Shown piece by piece: positions 1 to 9,430 of a DNA stretch of 39,520 bases; position 1 is the first letter of the stretch; every line of letters starts with the position of its first letter. This stretch comes from Chara braunii (Eukaryota; Streptophyta; Charophyceae; Charales; Characeae). The DNA lies in contig BFEA01000144.1 of the NCBI GenBank assembly GCA_003427395.1, forward strand, positions 2,912,504-2,952,023, given 5' to 3'. A model generated the notes under the pieces. That model was not told the origin of the DNA. It saw nothing but the letters and a program-made list of their open reading frames with translations, and made no database searches. The position numbers and the translations under genes were made by a program.

Positions 1-40
1 GAGAGAACGGACTCACACAGAGAGAAGGGGGACAGGGACT

Positions 41-76
<36 letters not shown>

Positions 77-119
77 GAGAGCAGACTCACACAGAGAGAA
101 GGGGGACAGCGACAGAGAT

Positions 120-151
<32 letters not shown>

Positions 152-215
152 CAGACTCACGCATAGAGAGAGGGACAGGGACTGAGACTGACAGAGGCAG
201 AGAGAGGGGGAGAGA
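1..215. repeat. GA microsatellite inside a longer tandem unit
   Basis: Runs of (GA)n alternate with a recurring segment that reads roughly cagactcacacagagagaa followed by a short G tract and acag. About three copies are present, starting near 8, 82 and 151. This is simple-sequence DNA with no coding potential. Confidence 0.9.
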
Positions 216-489
216 GTACCAGTTTTAACTTTGCTACTCTTTTATTTATTTATTATTCTCACTTATTTCTTTAATCTCATTTAAATATTTAGTAATCTAC
301 CATACTCTCTCTAATTGCTGAAGAGCGCTGTGTGACGACGGGGCTCGACGGATCTTGAACTCGATTGGCCCCCTTCACCCTACTGGTCGCCGAGGACCTC
401 GGAAGCGGGCGCGGCGAAGTGACAGGCGCCGTAGCCCATGGCTTCAGCGAACGGTAGGTAGCCCCTCCCCGGGTTTCCTCACAACACCG
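216..489. other. Left flank, unassigned
   Basis: The first part (about 218-310) is AT-rich and the rest is GC-rich. A reading frame exists on the plus strand but has no recognisable motif. On the minus strand this sequence follows the shared part of the left LTR-like repeat, so it may be the diverged inner part of the LTR or host flank. I see no gene. Confidence 0.5.
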
Positions 490-770
490 TTCTCATCCTT
501 TCCCCTGAGTGAGCACCTCCTTTGTAGTAGTCATTCCTTTGTGTCTTGTCATCGATATGCCTCAATGGTGCGCATAAAGCGACGTTCTCTCAGAATCGTG
601 GCCTGCTCTTTCTCGTCATCTTGGCCTCGAAACTTGTTGCGTGAATCTGACACTGTATTTTTTTTACGTCGTCTGCGACCCCGCTAAGTAAAGCAACAGA
701 ATCCAACTCTCTTCAGGAATCATCTCCAATGAAGTAAAGGGCGGCGTCAGGCTGGAGCCGCCCGAAAGCA
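490..770 (-). repeat. Left LTR-like direct repeat (3' LTR of the retroelement)
   Basis: This segment matches 14559-14818 in the same orientation at about 90% identity by eye, apart from an insertion of about 20-25 bp near 731-754. On the minus strand it begins with TG and a G tract lies immediately upstream of it, as expected for a 3' LTR next to a polypurine tract. The similarity stops at the TTCTCATCC end, so the inner boundary is uncertain. The level of divergence suggests an old insertion. Confidence 0.6.
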
Positions 771-784
771 GCCCCCCCCCCCAT
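771..784 (-). promoter_or_regulatory. Candidate polypurine tract
   Basis: On the minus strand this is an uninterrupted G run directly before the TG that opens the left LTR-like repeat. Position and composition match a plus-strand priming site of an LTR retroelement. Whether it was ever functional is inference. Confidence 0.4.
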
Positions 785-1288
785 TCTCGACGTCCCCGGC
801 AAGCCATCTCGGTGTATCAAGGGAAAATAAGGCAATGTTGACTCCTAATCTCTGCCAATCAACCGCAAGGCGGGTCCTTTTCTCATGCTTTTTTTTCTTG
901 TCCTACTTTTTCTTAATCAGCTTCTTTGTGACCCCTAATCGTTTTTTGCCCTTTCGTCGCCTCTTTTTGTCACGTTCATCCCCATCTTTGCGTATTGTTG
1001 CCTTGCCTTTAAGGGTCTTCCTAACCTTGCATTTCCTCTCTCGCCTTAACGCAACTGACTCTAAGACCTTTCGTTTCATTTTCTTTTCGTTTTTTATTTG
1101 ACTGTTTCTGACACCTAAGACTTTGTTTCGCCTCTTTTTCTAGCCCTTTTAGAAGATTCCCCTTTCTCATAAGTGGACGACTTAAACCCCTTCATGGGCT
1201 CTGTCGGGGGCCCTTCTGGAGGTTCTACCGATTTTTCTTCAACCTTTTTTTTTCCCTTGTCCTTTTTCATATTCGGGCGAACCTCCTC
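785..1288 (-). other. Basic tail or untranslated remnant after integrase
   Basis: The minus strand is purine-rich and, in broken frames, reads as Lys/Arg/Glu-rich peptide. It lies between the stop of the integrase C-terminal fragment and the putative polypurine tract. It could be a degenerated basic C-terminal extension of Pol or the 3' untranslated part. I recognise no chromodomain. Confidence 0.35.
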
Positions 1289-1740
1289 TCACTCTTTAAA
1301 TACTTTTATACGTGCACTGGACACCGGCTCCTTCCATCTACATTCATCCAACTCCTCAAGCAGGTAAGCCCCACCGTCTAATCTTATAATCACGTGGTAG
1401 GGTCCCATCCATCTATTCGCTAGTTTCCCTGTCCACGTCTGCTCCATAGCAGAATCGTAGAGTAAGACTAGGCTCCCAGTGGTTCTTCCTTCCTGCCTAA
1501 CTCAAAAGTTCTTATCCCACCTTTCCTTATCCTTCCCCCTTTGGACTTTCAACTTTTCTATAGCGTCCAGGGTGCTATCCTCGAGTGTCTTAGCTATTTG
1601 TCTAATCCTAGCGGTTAGTAACTGCTCTTTAGTTGATACCTCTTCCCAATCAATCTTCGTCCATAAGTCCATATGGAATTCTATGTGTAAAGGGCAATGC
1701 CTCCCGAACCATAAGGTGTAGGGCGGGTATCAAGTGGTAG
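1289..1740 (-). pseudogene. Integrase C-terminal region, Ty3/gypsy, broken
   Basis: On the minus strand one frame reads SLVLLYDSAMEQ, then KLANRWMGPYHVI, then DGGAYLLEELDE and ends ARIKVFKE before a TGA at 1289-1291. This is the beta-rich C-terminal integrase domain (W-x-GPY-x-V, then G-x-Y-x-L-x-E-L-D). Further upstream in another frame, near 1510-1735, come YPPYTLWFGRHCPL and AIEKLKVQRGKDKERWD, the usual linker between catalytic core and C-terminal domain. Several frameshifts and stops separate these parts, so no intact protein can be made. It would have integrated the element's cDNA as the last part of Pol. The family assignment rests on the order and spacing of motifs. Confidence 0.8.
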
Positions 1741-1799
1741 ATCGAACTTTAACGTTATCAGCCCAGATACAAAATCTCAGATATTTCGGTCACTTCTTC

Positions 1800-2290
1800 T
1801 CTTTTCCCTAGCACCATTTGGTAAGAGCATTCACTAAAGATTGGTGTCCCCTCTTAACAATGGCGTTAGTCTGAGGGTGGTATGCCATGGACAATGAGAT
1901 TCAGATATCTGCTCGTTGGAGCAGGGTTTTTACTTCTTTAGCCATGAACTGCGACCCTCTGTCCATGATGATCTTTCTGTCACATCCATATCGAGTGATA
2001 TATTCTGTCAGACACTCACTGACCGCTTTTCTCGTCTTCTGACGCAGGGTCCACGCTTCTACGAATCCAGTAAGGTCGTCCGTGATATCCATGAAATAAT
2101 TATTTTCACCTTCACCTCTAGGCATCTTGACTAAGTCCACGTGAGCTTTCTGTCCCACCGTGGTCGGATAGGAAGGGAACAACAGTTCCTTGTACTTAAC
2201 CACGACTCTTTTCGGACATTCCACACATGTCTGGCAGTAGGACTCTACATCTCTATATAAGCCATCCCACCAGTAAAGATTTCTGACTTC
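1800..2290 (-). pseudogene. Integrase catalytic core, Ty3/gypsy, broken
   Basis: The minus strand reads YWWDGLYRDVESYCQTCVEC (second half of the HHCC zinc finger), then KAHVDLV...FMDITDDLTGFVEAW (first catalytic Asp) and KIIMDRGSQF (second Asp). After a stop near 1900 the frame continues MAYHPQTNAIVKRGHQSL. In this family the third catalytic residue is the Glu of the QTN-G-x-V-E-R motif; here that position is Lys. The core therefore has a stop codon before the third motif and a replaced active-site residue. It follows RNase H and is separated from the HH half of the zinc finger by a frameshift near 2285. Confidence 0.85.
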
Positions 2291-3111
2291 TCAAAAGTAC
2301 CTTTCACCCCTCTATGTCCTCCAACGATTCCATCGTGAAGCTCGATTGTTATTTCTTTCTGCTCTCCCTCATCGTAGACTACTCTCATCGGCATACCGCT
2401 CTTAGGCGGCCTCTTAAGAAGATGGTCTGCCTTAAGACAGTACTGCTGAGCTTCCTTTTTTAGCTTATCATCGACCTCAATCTCTCCTATGAGATATCTC
2501 CCTATTTGGTGGTACTTACTAGTATATAGGTTCTCTAGGAACAAAGAGGCGTCACTAGTACTTGGCTCCATTTTCAACGAACCTATTTCCATCTGCAGAA
2601 ACTTATCAACCCTTTCAGGCGATCCCAAGTTTCCTTCTTCCAGCGGGATCCGCGATAGCCCATCCGCAATCGAGTTCTTGGCCCCAGATATCCGCTCAAC
2701 GACATAATCGAACATCCTTATGTGCATGAGCCACCCAGTAATCGTAGGGTCTGACAAGGAGAAGTCTTTTTGTAATACAATAACTACTGTTGTTGGATCA
2801 ACCCGCAACACGAATCTTCGTTCGTAAATATAATGTCGGAAGACATTCAAGCAATGCAATACTCCGAGCACCGCTTTCATAAATTGTAAATAGTTTCTTT
2901 CGGTAGTGCTCAACGTTTTACTCTCGAATCTGAGAAGTCTTTCCTTACCATTAAGATCTTTTTGAGCCAACAATCCACCGACGGATGTCGCCGAGGATGT
3001 CGGCCCTGCATCGGTGCATATTACAAACGATCTCCTCTCTTCATCTTCGAAATAAGGAACACCGAGGACTTGACCTCCTTCCTTAAACTCATCCTTCAAC
3101 ACTTTTACCAC
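2245..3111 (-). pseudogene. RNase H and integrase zinc-finger half
   Basis: This is a 288-codon open stretch. RNase H motifs are ICTDAG (Asp34), STTERNYLQF (Glu71), LRVDPTT (Asp105) and KNSIADGLSRIP (Asp150), the standard order for Ty3/gypsy Pol. The last third reads DHLLKRPPKSGMPM and then ELHDGIVGGHRG, which supplies the two His of the integrase HHCC finger. It ends on a frameshift at about 2285, and the CC half continues in another frame. The upstream RT fragment overlaps its position in Pol but lies in a different frame, so RT and RNase H are also uncoupled by a frameshift near 3110-3140. It would have removed RNA from the RNA:DNA hybrid. Confidence 0.85.
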
Positions 3112-3135
3112 ATCCTCTTGTTCACTCGTTCATTT

Positions 3136-4236
3136 TCATTCTACCCCTTTTCGCAGTAGCCTTCTCAACGACTCTGTTTTTTCAGCGTACCCTTTTATGA
3201 AATTCTTCCAGAATTTGACCACACTTAAAAACTGTCGTATATCAATAATATGTCGAAACGGAGTAGGCCAGTTCATAAGTTTTTCTAGTTTCGTCTGGTC
3301 CGGCAGCCTGTCGTTTTTGTCACAGATATAACCCAATATCTTGATGAAAGATACTGCCCACCTACTTTTTGTCACACTCGCCATGAGATTTGCGTATTCT
3401 AGTTTCACTAGCACCTTTTTTATGTCCTCAGCGTTAGTTGTGACGAACTTCATTACTTCAGGCCTCACCTTAGTCTCATCCTTCTTGCACAGCCCTTTGA
3501 TCCGAAAGTCATCCTGGAAAACTTCCACCAAAGTCGGTTTAAGCTCCGCCAACACCGCCACCATCGCTCTTTGAAAGACAGCAATGTCGTTGGTCCATCC
3601 CATCTGCACCACCATCATCTGGATTAATTGCAATGACGTGTGCATCGCACTTAAGTGTCGGTCCCTATAGTCAAGCGAAATCTTATCATATCTAGAGAAA
3701 AGATCGCAGACGGAATAAATCGAACGTTCAACTGACCCTTCGGATAGGAGATCTGCATTTGGAATGGACCCTACGTCTCTAACCGTGACTTTATTCGTTT
3801 TCTGCAGATCTTGTATCCATCGTAGCTTCACCTTTGACTTTTGTATGAAAAAACACCTGTTCGCGTAGGCACTCTCACACGGTTCTGCTACGAACGTCCT
3901 GAATTTTTCCTTCAGGAAGTTCACTATCATCTCCTTTTCCTTTTGAGCACGCTTCCATCCAACGTCATTCCATGACATATGCGGAACCGTATGGATCCTC
4001 GCGGGTTTAACATACCTCGGGTCTATTTGCCCTCTTTCTGCATCACAGAAGGCTACCGCCTTATCACATACCCTTAATGTTTCTATTATCAGTTTTCTCT
4101 CCTCCTCGGTTATATTTCCAACCCGCGTGTTCATCTCTTTCAAACACTTGTCAGTAATTTTTAACCTCGTAGTGACTTTTCGTTCCCTGATCATCTGAGT
4201 TATCTCTTCCTCAATGATCCCTATTTCTCCCGTCAT
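3136..4236 (-). pseudogene. Reverse transcriptase, Ty3/gypsy class
   Basis: This 366-codon open stretch has RT motifs in order: CFFIQKSKVKLRWIQDLQKTN (finger region) near residue 128, YSVCDLFSRYDKISLDYRD with the first catalytic Asp at about 178, AVFQRAM near 219, and VEVFQDDFRIKG with the paired Asp at 242-243. The usual Tyr of Y-x-DD is Phe-Gln here. After that come LGYICDKNDRLPDQTKLEKL and FLSVVKFWKNFIKGYA, the thumb/connection segment of this family. The N-terminal part (VKPARIHTVPHMSWN, RTFVAEPCESAYAN) fits the segment between protease and RT. The frame is open across the whole RT but is cut off from RNase H. The start is only the first Met after a stop. Confidence 0.88.
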
Positions 4237-4534
4237 GTCACAATTAACCGTGGCCGGCTGAACTTTTTTAGCTACGGTTTTGTATTTTTTTTCCTCGACG
4301 TGTAGGGGGATTCCTTAAGAAAAGACAGGTTTATGCACCCTCTAAACTCTTCATTGTCGCTTTTCTTTGGGTAAACTGCTTCATCTACCACATATTTTCC
4401 TTCCAAATCTTCAATCCCAATCCTTTTCCTTTTTATTTTATGAGGCCCTACGGTGAGCTAGAACCATTTGACAATTACGCGTCATTAGCTGACCCTTACT
4501 CTACAGGGAAACTTTGTATCGTTTATTAAATTCA
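4237..4534 (-). other. Degenerate protease-RT linker
   Basis: This lies between the RT open stretch and the inserted TIR element. Minus-strand frames carry multiple stops. It is collinear with the retroelement and holds no separate feature that I can see. Confidence 0.5.
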
Positions 4535-5069
4535 TCAACAGAAAAATTCCCATGAGAAATGAAAGTTGAAAAAAAAACAAAAAAACTTTCCATAAAAAAA
4601 AAATCCTTCATATTTATAAATTATCATTCCAATGTTTGTCCAATTCTAAAATTTTCAATTTAATTTGATAAGTTCCCGTCTAAATATGAGTTTTTCCTTC
4701 CAACTACATCTATTTGTTCAAGATGGAATGAAAGTTTGGACGAATTTATGAAATGTTTTAATTAGACTTTCATTCTATTACAACAAATATCGTCTAATTT
4801 AGATTGGATTAACCTATTTATGACTGGAAATCCTTACTTATAATGGCAGTCCAATTAAAATATTTCATTAACTCATCCAGACTTTCATTCCATCTCTAGC
4901 ATGCAGTTCAAATAAGAAGGGATACCCCATTCTTGGAAGGAAAGTTTCCAAGTAAGATGAAAAAATTTAAAATTGGAATTACATTTTTTAAGATGGAATG
5001 AAAATTTGAAATTTAGAATGTAATTTTACTCTATAATGATTATTTAATTCTGAAAAAATTTTCTGTTGA
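4535..5069. mobile_element. Non-autonomous TIR element, copy 1 (535 bp)
   Basis: An AT-rich insert with inverted ends TCAACAGAAAA...TTTTCTGTTGA. It is flanked by TTCA on both sides (4531-4534 and 5070-5073), a likely 4-bp target duplication. It splits the retroelement between protease and RT. It aligns with 14875-15368 over nearly its whole length, and its right end recurs in inverted orientation at 5886-5966. It encodes no transposase. I could not assign a superfamily from the ends. Confidence 0.75.
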
Positions 5070-5073
5070 TTCA

Positions 5074-5480
5074 CGGTTTTCAACGTAACCTTGTTTCCCA
5101 AGTCTATGGTGACTGTCTGACTTCCATCCCGCTTATTTTTTGTGGTGGCATTGACATGTGTCGACCAAGTCCTCCGAAGAATTAACTCTAATGAACAATG
5201 TTCCTCCGTGAATACCGGTATGGTGGCTTCGACTCCAACCACCACCAACCTGGCCTTATGACATACTCCAAGCGCTGGCTGCCTCAACTTGTTATCTGAT
5301 ACCATAGTCATGGCAACGCTCCTATCCACCACTAGCCCAAGCTTACGCACCACCTTATCTTCACAAACAATAAATTATGAACCATTATCCACTATAGCCT
5401 TCATCCTAACTCAATCCACAGTGGCGTTTAGTTGTTCACTGCTAAGGACATAAAAGTAATTGCTTTCACCCTCGACAGTC
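5074..5480 (-). pseudogene. Retroviral-type aspartic protease, broken
   Basis: The minus-strand frame reads NYFYVLSSEQLNATVD, a stop, then MKAIVDNGS, a second stop, then FIVCEDKVVRKLGLVV and further on SLELILRRTWSTHVNAT. This is the layout of the Ty3/gypsy protease: active-site loop D-[ST]-G[ASN] (here DNGS), flap region, then the I-[IL]-L-G-x-x-W motif (here LILRRTW, with Gly replaced by Arg). The family's Thr/Ser after Asp is Asn here. Two stop codons and the altered motif make it inactive. An open frame continues past 5074 into the TIR element, but those last residues are insertion sequence, not protease. Confidence 0.65.
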
Positions 5481-5870
5481 TCTCCTCCTTTCTCCATTTT
5501 TTTTTTCTGCTATCAGCACAAAAGTCTTTGCCTCCACTTTAGAGTCTCCAGTGCTTGTCGTTTGGTAGCGGCACCTTAGCTTCTTCATCATTCCTATCAG
5601 CTCATTCCTCGCAGGGTCACATCCGGCTATGAATTCCTTAAGAGTAATGGGGATGGGCATGCCTATCGTTATTCTTAACGATTCTCTCAGCTCTACTTCG
5701 TCAAGTGTGTTTTTTAAATAAATTTTCTTAGGCCCCGTTTTTCTAGGGGACAGGGGTGACTTAGGCGACTCCACTTGCTCATCCGTCATTGGTTGGTCTG
5801 GGTCTTCCTTCTTTCCGTGACTCGACTCCCCAACTCCTTGGGTACAGACCAAAGTCTCGCCATCGCTCAT
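5466..5870 (-). pseudogene. Gag-Pol hinge domain preceding the protease
   Basis: This 134-codon stretch begins MSDGETLVCTQG. It has an acidic and Pro/Ser-rich first half and then KNTLDEVELRESLRITIGMP and TLKEFIAGCDPARNELIGMM. The second part resembles the short helical domain (a fixed 'x-T-[LV]-x-E-[LF]-[LI]-x-x-x-P-x-x-R' pattern) found just upstream of protease in many Ty3/gypsy polyproteins of plants and fungi. That comparison is from memory. It overlaps the first protease codons in another frame, so a frameshift lies near 5470. Its upstream neighbour is the remnant TIR-element end at 5886-5966. Confidence 0.5.
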
Positions 5871-5885
5871 TGTTTCTTCAAACTT

Positions 5886-5966
5886 ACAACAGAAAAATTT
5901 CTCAGAATTAAATAATCATTCTAAAGTAAAATTACATTCTAAATTTCAAATTTTAATTTCATCTTC
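5886..5966. mobile_element. TIR-element end fragment, inverted
   Basis: It begins ACAACAGAAAAATTTCTCAG and matches the reverse complement of the right end of copy 1 (4535-5069) for about 80 bp. It is then lost near 5966, where gag-like sequence resumes. It is either a truncated second copy or what remains after a partial excision. Confidence 0.65.
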
Positions 5967-6477
5967 AGGAATGACGTTCCTTACTTCCCGGTCTATCTTT
6001 GGTGCCGTATGGTGGAGGAAATTTGCAATCATCTCCTGGTCAATCCATTCTCCTTTTATTCCAATTACATCTCAATCATCCAGGAATTCAGAGACGTTTT
6101 TTTCCGTGAAGATCGTTTGGATCCCCGTCAATGTCGGTAGCTGGTATATTGGGGCCCCAAAGAAAGGAGGCACATACGAGCCTGACGCGTACGCCATAGA
6201 ATAAGGGTTTCTTCTTTAAGGTTCACCGGGAACCTCTCTCCACGGCTCCCCTAGGTGCTTTGGGCCTAGCCCAGACCCCTCTCCTCCAACCTTCCCCCTC
6301 TTCACTACGCTCTTCCAATTCTTTGGTCTGAATCTCTAACTCCCTTAAGGTCTTCCTCAGTTTCTCAACATCGTTTAAGGTCTCCACACCCATTTTTCTC
6401 TCACGGTTTTTAGTCTTTGATTCTTGCGTTTTGACCTCACCTCCTATCGAAGTCAAGTAAGTTCCTTCGGCATCCAT
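5967..6477 (-). pseudogene. Gag fragment: coiled coil plus capsid-like N-terminus
   Basis: The minus strand first reads a charged, probably coiled-coil stretch (NDVEKLRKTLRELEIQTKEL, then EERSEEGEGWRRG) and then, in another frame, SMAYASGSYVPPFFGAPI, LPTLTGIQTIFTEKNVSEFL and, after one stop, WIDQEMIANFLHH and IDREVRNVIPED. The P-x-[FL]-x-G...V-x-x-F/L and the helix with x-x-YV/FLHH correspond to the start of the capsid-like domain of Ty3/gypsy Gag. The rest of capsid and the zinc knuckle are missing downstream, where the TIR-element end lies. The assignment is moderate and rests on position plus these motifs. Confidence 0.55.
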
Positions 6478-6480
6478 CTT

Positions 6481-6617
6481 TCCTAACTAAGTTTTCGATA
6501 CTCGGTTTAAGGCAATTAAGATTGTCTCGATTGAACCCTCTAGTATTTCTTGCAGCGCTTCGAAGTCCGCGTCCTCTCCTCAGCTCTGACAACTAAAGCA
6601 GTGGTCAGCACAACCTT
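6481..6617 (-). other. Cys-rich remnant between Gag and upstream frames
   Basis: The minus strand reads KGCADHCFSCQS, a stop, then EDADFEALQEILEGSIETIL. The spacing of Cys and His is not a proper CCHC knuckle. It is probably part of the same decayed polyprotein. Confidence 0.35.
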
Positions 6618-7556
6618 TTAATAGCGCGAGTTAGCTTTCAAAGTTCTCAATGACACACCGTCGACTATGTCGTTAGAAAGCTCTTCGAGCTCTCTGGAGT
6701 CCTCCCTTAGTTTTATTCTTGCCTCAGCTATGGTTTCTCGCCACTCTCGGTAAAACGCCCCTCCTTCAAATGATATTGTGTGAATCTCAATTTTTGCCAA
6801 TCAAAGTTCGTCAGCCGCTTTCCAGATAGCATATATCCTAACTTCCCTAATAGCCTTCCCAGCAGATTCAACCTCCTCCTCCTCGCTTAACCTCTCGTCA
6901 TGTATCACTACTCTTGCTCGGACCAAGGATCCTTTTACCTTCGCTCCTCTTATGAGCTGATACTTTTTCAAGTTGGTCACTCCTCTACTACTAGCCATCC
7001 CTTTTCTCTATAGTCTCGCTACGGATCTCTTTTATTCTTCTATCTATAAACTCCTCCCTCCAATTAATTATTCTCTCTTTCTCTTCCTTGTAGATCACAA
7101 CCAATTTTTCGACTCTCTCTTCAAGTGCAAGAAGCCCCCGTTCATCCGTAGAACCGCACCAGTCCTTGTATCCATCCACTAGTTCCTCCACTATATCGTT
7201 TATTGGATGTAGATATATCTCAATAAGCGAGTTTACTTTCTCGTCTCTTCCTCTTACATGCGAGATCGTGCCTCTTGGACGGTCTCGTCTTCCTCCACTT
7301 CGTGTTTCAACCATCTTTGCGACCGTACCATTATGTCATAGGTTATCCGCCTTTCAGCTACCACTAACGCAAGCAGCCTACGTCGTTCTCGTCTGATCGC
7401 TTCTTCGGCTAGATGACTACAACTTCGTTCATCTAGGGATCTCATTGACCTAATTCGAATAACCGATGTTACCGTTCCGGCGAAAGACACCCTATTCGCT
7501 TCCTCCTCTTCAGTCACCGCTCCCGGCATCGCTCCCGATTTCACTCCCAGTCTCAT
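6618..7556 (-). pseudogene. Broken unknown coding region (retroelement extra ORF, 3' part)
   Basis: Four minus-strand open stretches follow one another (7254-7556, 6991-7314, 6801-6998, 6618-6800), some overlapping in different frames, as expected for one long frame broken by indels. They are rich in Glu, Arg, Lys and Ile and look helical, e.g. EERVEKLVVIYKEEKERIIN. The last one has FYREWRETIAEARIKLREDS, which resembles the W-x-E-T-I-A helix of the module at 9130-9430. I do not recognise the family. They lie directly upstream of gag on the coding strand and are most likely part of the retroelement. Confidence 0.5.
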
Positions 7557-7617
7557 CAGCGCTACTGACCGTCAGCTCACGACCGTTAATCCTTCGTGCA
7601 AATTTTACTATTGCCTC

Positions 7618-8043
7618 TCATTCATTCCTTTGGAGCGCGACCATGCCAGGTTGAGGTTTAGGTATCCCTTCAAAGGGCAATACTTTCGTGCTCCATACAT
7701 GAATCTCACCATCCCTTTCCAATATCCTCTTCTCTTCCAGGACTATCCCGACTGCCCGTTCCCAACAACTACCGCGCCATTTCTTTTTATATCTATTGTT
7801 CGGCACATAGATCCGCTTGTCGTACTCGTCAAGATCAATGAAGTAGCAGGTCAACACATAAAGGCACTCGCCCCCTAAACCAAGTTTCTTCAAAGCCTCG
7901 TATCTTGAAATTACGTAAAGAAAAACCTTTCTCGATGTCAACTTGTTCAAGGAATTCAGAAGTTGCTTCTCCTCCTCTCTACTCAGCCTACCAGCCCCCC
8001 TCCCTCGAGGAAACCAGGGTCGGAAAGGCAGAATCTCACTCAT
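7618..8043 (-). pseudogene. Repeat module 3 of the unknown retroelement protein
   Basis: This is a 141-codon open stretch. Landmarks in order: REEEKQLLNSLNKL, VFLYVISRYEALKK, CLYVLTCYFIDLDEYDKRIY, WRGSCWERAVGIVLEEKR, ERDGEIHVW and FEGIPKPQPG. The same landmarks occur in the same order at about 8650-8960 and 9130-9430 on the same strand, so this is one of at least three divergent copies of a domain of about 100 residues. It appears to alternate beta strands (LYVLTCYFI) with an amphipathic helix carrying a conserved Trp-Glu. I know of no named family with this pattern. Start chosen as the first Met after a stop; the real coding region was probably longer. Confidence 0.55.
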
Positions 8044-8051
8044 CAGGATCC

Positions 8052-8303
8052 TTACTTACTCCTCGAGCTCCTAACCGCTCTGAATATCACTCTCACTCTC
8101 CCTCCTCTGTCTCGAACTTCGTGTTCACCTTCTATTCCAAACAGGTCAATGTCAAGATAAAGTTCGCCTTCTCGCTCCCCAACGCACGCGACACCACTCC
8201 TTATCTTTACTATCCCTGTCTCAGGACACCTACCGATCGAAGTCCCTAGTGCGCACAAATCCTCCAGAAACCCTTCTCTCAATAATTGGCATAAATCATT
8301 CAA
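8052..8303 (-). pseudogene. Inter-module segment
   Basis: An 83-codon open stretch that reads MNDLCQLLREGFLEDLCALG and ends with a basic, Arg-rich tail. It begins within the 177-bp tandem duplication, whose other copy gives PNDLCRLLSQ in the corresponding place. It belongs to the same broken protein as the modules on either side but is in a different frame. Function unknown. Confidence 0.4.
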
Positions 8304-8634
8304 CCTCTTTCGAGCAAACTCTCATTTTAGTCCTTCTCGAATTACGTTACCGTTATTGGATTGAGGGTCACCATCCTTGGTTATTTACGGTCCGATATCA
8401 CAGGACGAATTCAATTATATTTCCCTTGTTTTCGTCCCTCATCACCTCGTCTGGCTCAATAATCGACATAAATCATTCGGCCTCTTTCGAGCAAACTCCC
8501 ATTTTAGTCCTTCTCGAATTACGTTACCGTTATTGGATTGAGGATCATCATCCTTGGTCATTTGCGGCCCGATATCGCAGGGTGAATTCAATCATATTTC
8601 TCTGGTTCTCGTCCCTCATCACCTCGTCTGACGT
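8281..8634. repeat. 177-bp tandem duplication, two units
   Basis: Units at 8281-8457 and 8458-8634 are about 87-90% alike by eye. The period is 177 bp, exactly 59 codons, so the duplication kept the reading frame. Both units encode a minus-strand peptide with NGNVIREGLK and EFARKR.NDLC.LL. Confidence 0.85.
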
Positions 8635-8960
8635 CGGAGGCTTAGGAGGTCGCTCAAATATCGTAATTCTCGTGTTTGAGACAACGGTCTTGCCTATTGA
8701 AGCCAACCTATCTCTTTCATCTTCCACCACTTCTTTCACCCTTTCCCAACATCGACCGTAAATGAGGTCGATCTTCCTTTCTATCGACAAATAGATCCGA
8801 ACATCGTGGATTCCCGTTCCAAGAAATGGCACGGTCATTACATAGAAGCGTATTTACTCCCAGCCACTATCCAGTAACTCATATGACTGAACTTCGTACG
8901 GGATCGGCTCCCTCCTTCCTAAGGAACTTAGTGATGCACAAATAACCTCAAATTTTCCCC
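8548..8960 (-). pseudogene. Repeat module 2 of the unknown retroelement protein
   Basis: The open stretch 8548-8838 plus the end of the preceding one (8854 upward) read SLGRREPIPYEVQSYELL, a stop, IRFYVMTVPFLG, DVRIYLSIERK, YGRCWERVKEVVEDERDR and RITIFERPPKPP. These align one for one with the landmarks of module 3 and module 1. Frame agreement with the neighbouring modules (all end coordinates fall in one minus-strand frame) supports one original reading frame. Confidence 0.55.
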
Positions 8961-9430
8961 TGGGCGGCCTATTCCGTGAAAGGAACTTCTCCCTCCTCGC
9001 TTCTAACTCCTCACTCAAAATCCATCTCCCTTTACTCATCAATGACTTTCCCCTGCTTCGCGCCCTAAGTATCATATTTATCATAGGCTCCCAGTTGCTC
9101 TCATCGAGGTAACTATCAGGAATAGGCGGGTTAGAGACAATGCTGTATTCTCTTGTCTTCAATCTCAGGGTAACCCTCTTCCCTTCTTTTTCCAACTTTC
9201 TCTTATAGGTGTATGCTATCGTCTCTGCCCAATTCCGACACCCCCACAATGCACCCGACAACCTCCTTCCTTTTCGATTATAGAAGCTTATGTCGTACTC
9301 GTCGGTTTAAAAAAAACTAGTCAGTAATATGTAAACCTTTTCCTTTTACTCCACATTCACTATCGTGGTATAGTGCTCAATTACGTAAGGGAAAGGTTCT
9401 CTCAAAGTTAAGGAAGTTCAGTACTTTAGT
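8854..9430 (-). pseudogene. Repeat module 1 and spacer of the unknown retroelement protein
   Basis: Upstream of the Met at 9261 the minus strand still reads FPYVIEHYTT, KVYILLT, DEYDISFYNRK, and continues GCRNWAETIAYTYKRKLEKE and YSIVSNPPIPDSYLD. That is the same order of motifs as modules 2 and 3. The rest (NWEPMINMILRARSRGKSLM through LEARREKFLSRNRPPRGK) is a basic spacer leading to module 2. At least one stop lies in the first part. The family is not recognised. Confidence 0.55.

Noticed and set aside
4988-5073. C-terminal extension of the protease frame
   Set aside because: These codons are the end of the inserted TIR element, open by chance.
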